Assembly (NCBI RefSeq): GCF_003589595.1
Contig: NW_020656077.1
Span: 295,304-359,303 of the forward strand
Direction of reading: 5' to 3'
Length of the DNA stretch: 64,000 bases
Source of the DNA: Hyposmocoma kahamanoa
Taxonomy: Eukaryota > Arthropoda > Insecta > Lepidoptera > Cosmopterigidae
Shown: in pieces, positions 58,417-64,000 of the stretch
Numbering within the stretch: the stretch's first letter is position 1
How the letters are laid out: each line of letters opens with the position of its first letter
The notes under the pieces: generated by a model
Told to the model about the DNA's origin: nothing
Seen by the model: only the letters and a program-made list of their open reading frames with translations
Database searches by the model: none
Program-made: the position numbers and the translations under genes

Positions 58417-58692
58417 TTTTTTTATGATACTAAGTGAGAGACGAACAAGTCGTTCGTCTGGTATTAAACGACACGCCTGTGGATAACAGTTGCAGTGCCA
58501 CTGACTGAGTGCACTCCGCGCCCATCACTCTGAGGTATAAGTTGACCAGTCCGATGTGCCTGTAATGTCACCAGCATGCTGACCCTTCCAAAGCGGAATG
58601 CAGTAATGCTCACATTACTGCTTGGCGGCAGAAATATGTAAGGTGGCAGTACTTCCCTGGACGAACTCTTTCACAAGGAGCTCTACTGCTAA
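58417..58692 (-). repeat. ~300-bp retroposon family, reversed full copy
   Basis: It runs from TTTTTTTATGATACTAAGTG (3' end) through GACACGCCTGTGGATAACAG, the hairpin GCAGTAATGCTCACATTACT GC and GGCGGCAGAAATATG to TTTCACAAGGAGCTCTACTG. A short internal deletion removes part of the CAGAGCTTTAAAT segment. Confidence 0.83.
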
Positions 58693-60835
58693 TAAAATAT
58701 CTTATAGGGCAACCGATTCTATCTATGTGTATGTATGGCCAGAATCATTGACATCACCACGATATAATATGACGTCGTCGTCGTGATACAGTTGATGCCC
58801 TAAGATACCTGACCCTCTAACTGACGATTTGGTTCTAAGTATAAGTGTTGAGAAAAGTGTTAAACAAACGTAACCTTTCATATGGGAGAAGTAAAATTCA
58901 TTTTGGTATGACTATTGGATTATTAGTGAATGATGTTTTAAGAAACTTTTTAAGCCAATTTGAACTTAAACGCATCCTTACTTTAATAAAGAATACAGAT
59001 TTCAACCATAAATGCGTAAGAAGGCTCTTAGAACAAAAAGATTGGCTTGGGGGTCAGGAATCTTAGGGCATCGATTGTACATCAAAAAATTTCCGTGTAT
59101 AACATACTACCCGGTGCCCGCGACTTCGTCTGCGTACAATAAGTACTTCGTGTAGTTAGTTCTAAAGTTATTGATTCTCCATACAAACGTTCATCCCTGT
59201 TTCACCTCCTTTAAGATTTATTTCTGTGACAAAACGTAACCTATGTCCTTCTCCTAGGTTCCATCTTTCCATCAGCGGTTTAGGCGAGAAGACATTGCAG
59301 ACTGAGTTACTTTCACATTTATAATATTAATATGGATTTAATAATAATATTTACATTTTATTTACTTAGGTGACCGTATGTTAAGCGGTTTACCCACTGA
59401 CTTCGGGGAACGTGTTTTACATTACTGTATTTTATTCTTGGGCTTGGTGCCAGCCGACTCCAATTTTCCGGGTGTATGAGTTTTACTGGGTATTTGTTCC
59501 TTTTTCGCGCTATTTTCTGTTAGATGTGAAGTCATTGAATTTAATGTTAGAATAATACCTATTGCTTTTTCGTAATTCAATTTGAAATTTCATTAGCTAC
59601 GTAAATGATTGTTGGTATACATTGTCTCGTGTGCGTTCCATTATTATTCATGCAAAAGTTTCTGAAGTATAAGCTCCGTATGTTATGCACAGGTCTCCTC
59701 AAAGGTGACGGTTAGAGTTATCTTTTGTAGAACTAAAGAAGAAACTTTCTTTCAGTAGCTTTGCAACGCATGCCACTGAAAGCATAGTATACAACTAGTT
59801 TTTAATAAACCTAATCTGGTGGGAGGTATTTCCTGTAACACGATATTCGTGGCTCTTAATTTTGTTCACTGCTATTGAACGTACTGTCTAACACTTAAAT
59901 ACAACCAATATATTATATAATACCATGAACACTTTAACAGCGACTAGTTATTAGTATTTATTGGCATGATTTGATTGATTTTCACGTGCTTTCCTCATTT
60001 TAGATTGAGTCAGAAAGAATATGCAGCGTTTTAGAACGTCGTTGAAACAAATTATATTGTTTCATATATGGTAGAATTTATTTAACAAAATAACTTTCAG
60101 AATATAATTTTGATGGTGCTCAGAGTAGTGTCCCCAAGTGTTGATAACGTTACTTATTATTATAAGTACTACCTAGTAAGTAATATGTAATACTACTAAG
60201 TATTTATAGTTACCCGGGGTATGAGTATCAACTTTTAGAACGGTGACTTTGGGATGAGATCAGGTAACCGATGTGCATGTGCAGCATTTCCTAATTATAT
60301 AGGTAATCATTCATAGAATTCCTGTTAGCTTACTGAATATCTCAAGAATCCAACATCACTGAAGTAAGTGCGGTATACAGGCTATGAATTCGTGTCCCAC
60401 AGCTGAGTACCTGGTATAGTCATGGTTAACATTGCTGGTATAATGCAGACTTTAACAGTTTTGTGCCTATTATAATGGCATAATTATAACTAATACAAGT
60501 CCATTTGTAGGTGTAAAACAGAATTTTTCTTTGAGATCATGAGTCGATGTAGACTTCGGTAATATGGCTTAGTTTACATCGTTAAAGTGTGATTTAGTAA
60601 TTTGAAATAGACTTTTGAAATGAAATAAACTATGAGATTAAGGAATGTCGAACCCTACAAAAATAAAATAAACTGTATATAAGTACTACAAAAAAAAAAT
60701 TTAAAACATAATTAACTACCTAGTTTTTATCAAAGTTTTCTTATCTAAGTTGCTTGAAATTTGCCAATTAATTTTATGCCGAAACAAAATGATTATTGAG
60801 AACAAAAATGGACTAACCATGATCTCAGTACAGAG
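58693..60835. other. Intergenic, nothing recognised
   Basis: AT-rich. The open frame 58845-59066 has no recognised similarity or splice context. Confidence 0.4.
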
Positions 60836-61065
60836 TACTAAAAAACCAACCTCAAAAGTGCGTTCAATTACATCTATTTGCCAAGTTTTATTGAAATCGG
60901 TTACCGGAAAGTGCGGGAAACCGGATTCATCCCCTAGTTTGTCACCCTTACAGGTGGGACCACAACTGAGGGACCCTCATTCCAACAAAACAAGAATCAT
61001 CAAAAACGGGTCACAATGCCGGAATCGCGTAAAACTAAAAATTAATTACACATTATGATTTTTTT
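60836..61065 (+). repeat. AACCGACCTCAAAA-type repeat, long copy
   Basis: AAAAAACCAACCTCAAAAGT, ATTACATCTATTTGCCAAGT, CCGGAAAGTGCGGGAAACCG, TCATCCCCTAGTTTGTCACC and GGAATCGCGTAAAACTAAA, in the same order as the reverse complement of 42872-43164. Confidence 0.65.
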
Positions 61066-61302
61066 TGTATTATTTCCTTTTTTATTTTTATGGTATGTTT
61101 TTTATGCATGTAGTCATTTGTGGTATGGCATTTCTCTTGACCTAAACGTGAATTTGATGGTTATCGATTGCCAAATTATTATGGCGTCGTGCGTTCGGCG
61201 TATTGAAATTCTAACGTCCCAGAAACATACAGATCTAGTAACATTTTTATTCTCAAGGCCAGTTGAAGACTTACTTAACATACAACGTGCTTTTAAATCA
61301 TG

Positions 61303-61341
61303 AAATAGCCTAATGGTTTGACCTACTGCCTCGCAAGCTAA
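61303..61341 (+). repeat. SINE head fragment (as at 17874)
   Basis: TAGCCTAATGGTTTGACCTA and CTGCCTCGCAAGC match the tRNA-like head of the SINE at 17881-17915, then end abruptly before the B box. Confidence 0.65.
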
Positions 61342-61410
61342 CTAAAAACTACTAGTCTACTAGAAAATGTTTAGGTTCAACGAATTCAATATATCTTATT
61401 AGTCACTTAA

Positions 61411-61684
61411 TTTTTTTTATGATCTCAAGTGACGGGACGAACAAAATAATCGTGCACTTGGTGTTAAGCGACACGCCTGTCCATAGCAGTTGCAGTGCCA
61501 CTCAGAGTTTTAAATTGCAAAGATTTGACACTACCGCTGCGCCAGTCGCCTTGAGACATAAGTTGACAAGTCCCATGTGCTTCTAATTTCTCTCTGTGCT
61601 CTCTTTACCGCTTGGCGACAGAAATAAGTCAGGTGGCAGTACTTTCGCGGTTGAACTCTTTCACAAGGAGCTCTACTGTTACTA
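61411..61684 (-). repeat. ~300-bp retroposon family, reversed full copy
   Basis: TTTTTTTTATGATCTCAAGT GACGGGACGAAC begins it on the plus strand; GTTGCAGTGCCACTCAGAG, GACATAAGTTGACAAGTCCC and TTTCACAAGGAGCTCTACTG follow. The hairpin segment is mostly lost. Confidence 0.82.
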
Positions 61685-61921
61685 AAAATTTACAGTCAAG
61701 ATCACTTTGAGTGGCCTGTGTCAAATTTAAACCCTAAGTATAAAGGGAGACAACGTCCGACTCGCCGTTTTTGGCGCAGTTTCGTAGCTTAGGAAATCAT
61801 AGTGGTTATAGGAATAACAAGCAAATTGTGTTCCATAATGGAATGAAATAGATTGATATATAAACACGATTTAATCCTACAATTTGTCTTTTTGTACGTC
61901 AGAACTGAAGCCACGGGACCT

Positions 61922-62196
61922 TCTTTTTGCAACGGGAAATGTTTTATGCATATTATCCACTATCTAACTCTGGGACTAACTCTTCAGGTGGAGGGTGTAC
62001 CTACTAAAACTCACCGACTTACCCTTTTGGCTAGGTGTTGTGGGCGCCGTGAGATCTCACGTATTCACCACTACGACCTCTCTGGATAACCCGGTTTCCG
62101 GGGGCTCGCTCGGTCCTTCCGTCAGATCCCCGTCTCCTGTCCGCTGGCCACACTAGGGTATTAGGCGAGCAGCCAACTGCGTTCGCCTTTTTCCTC
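61922..62196 (-). mobile_element. GC-rich insert between 14-bp direct repeats
   Basis: AAGCCACGGGACCT occurs exactly at 61908-61921 and 62197-62210. The 275 bases between are markedly GC-rich for this window (CCGGTTTCCGGGGGCTCGCT, GATCCCCGTCTCCTGTCCG). Read on the minus strand the insert ends in GCAAAAAGA next to the repeat, as a short A-tailed retroposon would. I do not recognise the source sequence; candidates are a SINE or a processed RNA fragment. Confidence 0.5.
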
Positions 62197-62560
62197 AAGC
62201 CACGGGACCTGACTGCTGCATGTATGAACCCCAAAGTGTGGGAAGTTTGAAGTGAAGTTTCTGATTAAGGACATTCATTTTAACTCCAGGTTATGGAAAA
62301 CGACGTTAACAATGAGTAACATCGATTTACATAACCTGCGGTTGCACACAGCCGCAACACGAAGCCTATTTGGCTCAGGGTACCTATATCACGTTACGTA
62401 GTCAACTTGTCACTTGTGATCAGATTTTATTACTTTATAGGTGACAAAATATTAAGTGTTTAGCTATAATAACTTTAAAGAAAATAATACAACATACAGA
62501 TTGCAACAATTAGGAGTGCATTTTGATTTAGGAGTTCATCAAAACACAGACACAGACAGT

Positions 62561-62595
<35 letters not shown>

Positions 62596-62596
62596 G
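62561..62596 (+). repeat. (ACAG)9 microsatellite
   Basis: Nine perfect ACAG units in a row, preceded by imperfect units. Confidence 0.95.
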
Positions 62597-63037
62597 TATA
62601 TTCACAGAAGTCTAAATAAATTATTTAGATTTTTGTGAGTACATTGTTGCCGCCGGGCAGTTGAAGCCGGGAAGCAAGGGATTGCTGGATATAATAAAAT
62701 ATTCATAAGTATTAAAAGTAATATTTGACATTTGGTTAATATTGCCAATTGTTTCAAATTATGCAGAGTAAAATCTATTATATTTTCGTTATCGATCTTG
62801 TCACTAGAACTCATAATATCATTTTCAATAAAAAATCACTACAACTCATGATATCATTTTCAACAGAAAATGAGACATGAAAATGACACATGATATTTAT
62901 TATTTGAAAAGTCGTGTCCGTCATCTTGGATTTAGAAATTAATGTAACAAGCACTCCCAAACACCTCGAAAACTATACGATACGATATGATTATTGATTT
63001 TAAATGCAAACTCCTGTCGGCCATTTCGGATCTAGAA

Positions 63038-63142
63038 TTTTTTTTATGACACCAAGTGACGGGACCAACAAGTCGTGGCAAGCGACGCCTGTTCATAACA
63101 GTTGCAGTGGCACTCAAAGTTCTACCTCGCAAAGATTTTTTT
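63038..63142 (-). repeat. ~300-bp retroposon family, 3' fragment
   Basis: TTTTTTTATGACACCAAGTG ACGGGACC, CGTGGCAAGCGACGCC, GTTGCAGTGGCACTCAAAG and CTCGCAAAGATTTTT, then the match stops. Confidence 0.75.
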
Positions 63143-64000
63143 AAATATAGCAAAATATAATTTCGTTACCTAAAACTACAAATAAATAAAATTATTTGTC
63201 TCATCTTTCTTGTTTATACGGAAACTGATGAGATTTTTATCTATGTGAGATGATAATGTGCAATCTCTAACTGCGGCACATGTAGTATGTACCATTTTCC
63301 ATTCAACAAAACACTACAACAATCACACGTAAATACTGCAACCCTGGACGGTATGTTCCGAGCCAGTGTATCAGCTCGGACTCGCACCCATCCCGCCGTC
63401 GCCTTGCACATCCCGCACGATTACTCTGTCTAGACGTCTCCGTCTGTAGGAGTTGGTTAGATTGTGATATTAGGCTTTAGTTTATTGTTTGTCCATGATA
63501 GTTTTTTTTTCACCTCAGGTATGTTCTCTACAATATCAATTCGTCGTAGAGGTTCTTCCAAAATTAAATATTATCTTGCTGCTGCCTCAAACTTGGCGTT
63601 CTTGATCAACATTACCTGACTACATTCATCGAAACTATAAAAGGAAATAATAATAGATTTAAAGGTTTAGACACAGATTACCTAATATTACTACGTAACA
63701 GATACATGAGTCTCATACAAAATCAAAAATACCTGCGCTAATAGCCTACTAAATTTGATTAATGTTACCAGGCGCTCACTACGTGGAAAAAAGGACCTAA
63801 GCACGCGCTCAGAGAGAAAATAACGTTTCCCGTCGTGTGCTGTCGTGCGAAGCCGAATGCGCTAAGGTTGTACAAGGATTGTAATGTAAATGAAAAACTT
63901 GTCTGAGACTTTGAAATTACAATTATTTATTTAGTACTTTCATTATTATATTAATTATTTTATTATATCTATCTACGAAATTACCATTATTTATTTAGTT
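63143..64000. other. Intergenic, nothing recognised
   Basis: A slightly GC-richer stretch at 63340-63460 (CGGACTCGCACCCATCCCGC) and another at 63770-63870, both without an open frame or motif I recognise. Confidence 0.4.

Noticed and set aside
61055..61303. 82-codon frame beginning with a hydrophobic stretch
   Set aside because: It starts at the end of a repeat copy and runs into the SINE head fragment; likely fortuitous.
1..64000. CRISPR arrays, operons, prophage or a prokaryotic defence island
   Set aside because: The window is eukaryotic: spliced genes, tRNA-headed SINEs, LINEs and MITEs, and no regularly spaced direct repeats.

Overview
The window is nuclear DNA of an insect, most probably a moth or butterfly. 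It is AT-rich and intron-rich, with GT-AG introns. It carries an arthropod trachealess gene and is littered with retroposons and inverted-repeat elements of the kind common in lepidopteran genomes. No bacterial-type operon, rRNA, functional tRNA, CRISPR array or virus was seen.

Two genes can be rebuilt by eye with consistent reading phase. (1) trachealess (trh), + strand, seven coding exons between 2389 and 15565. It gives 677 residues, from the start of PAS-A through PAS-B to a long low-complexity C-terminus. The bHLH exon(s) and start codon must lie left of the window. (2) A four-helix membrane protein resembling the arthropod DUF4728/Pasiflora-like tetraspan family, - strand, five coding exons between 32758 and 26496, 170 residues, apparently complete. 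One of its introns contains a decayed jockey-type LINE. The two genes converge: trh runs right, the tetraspan gene runs left, and about 11 kb lies between their stop codons.

Region by region. 1-1107: 5' part of an endonuclease-bearing LINE (- strand, broken). 2.4-16 kb: trh. 17.4-18.2 kb: a perfect 34-bp palindrome and a tRNA-headed SINE with an 8-bp target duplication. 19-21.1 kb: a broken jockey-type LINE (- strand). 26.2-32.8 kb: the tetraspan gene, with MITEs and a LINE in and next to its introns. 36.3-38.8 kb: a denser stretch with a 10-N assembly gap flanked by identical 47-bp copies, a second Harbinger-like MITE, and a possible clip-domain exon (- strand). 39-64 kb: almost entirely non-coding. 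It holds many copies of one ~300-bp retroposon family, several inverted-repeat elements, a mariner relic, a 181-bp foldback, and a GC-rich 275-bp insert between 14-bp direct repeats.

The two genes show no sign of acting together. trh encodes a developmental transcription factor that in flies pairs with Tango. The other product is a small integral membrane protein. I found no new multi-gene system. The most useful second looks are the three TWA-flanked MITEs, the GC-rich insert, the orphan clip-like exon next to the assembly gap, and an orphan exon-like segment at 49.3 kb that is open on both strands.
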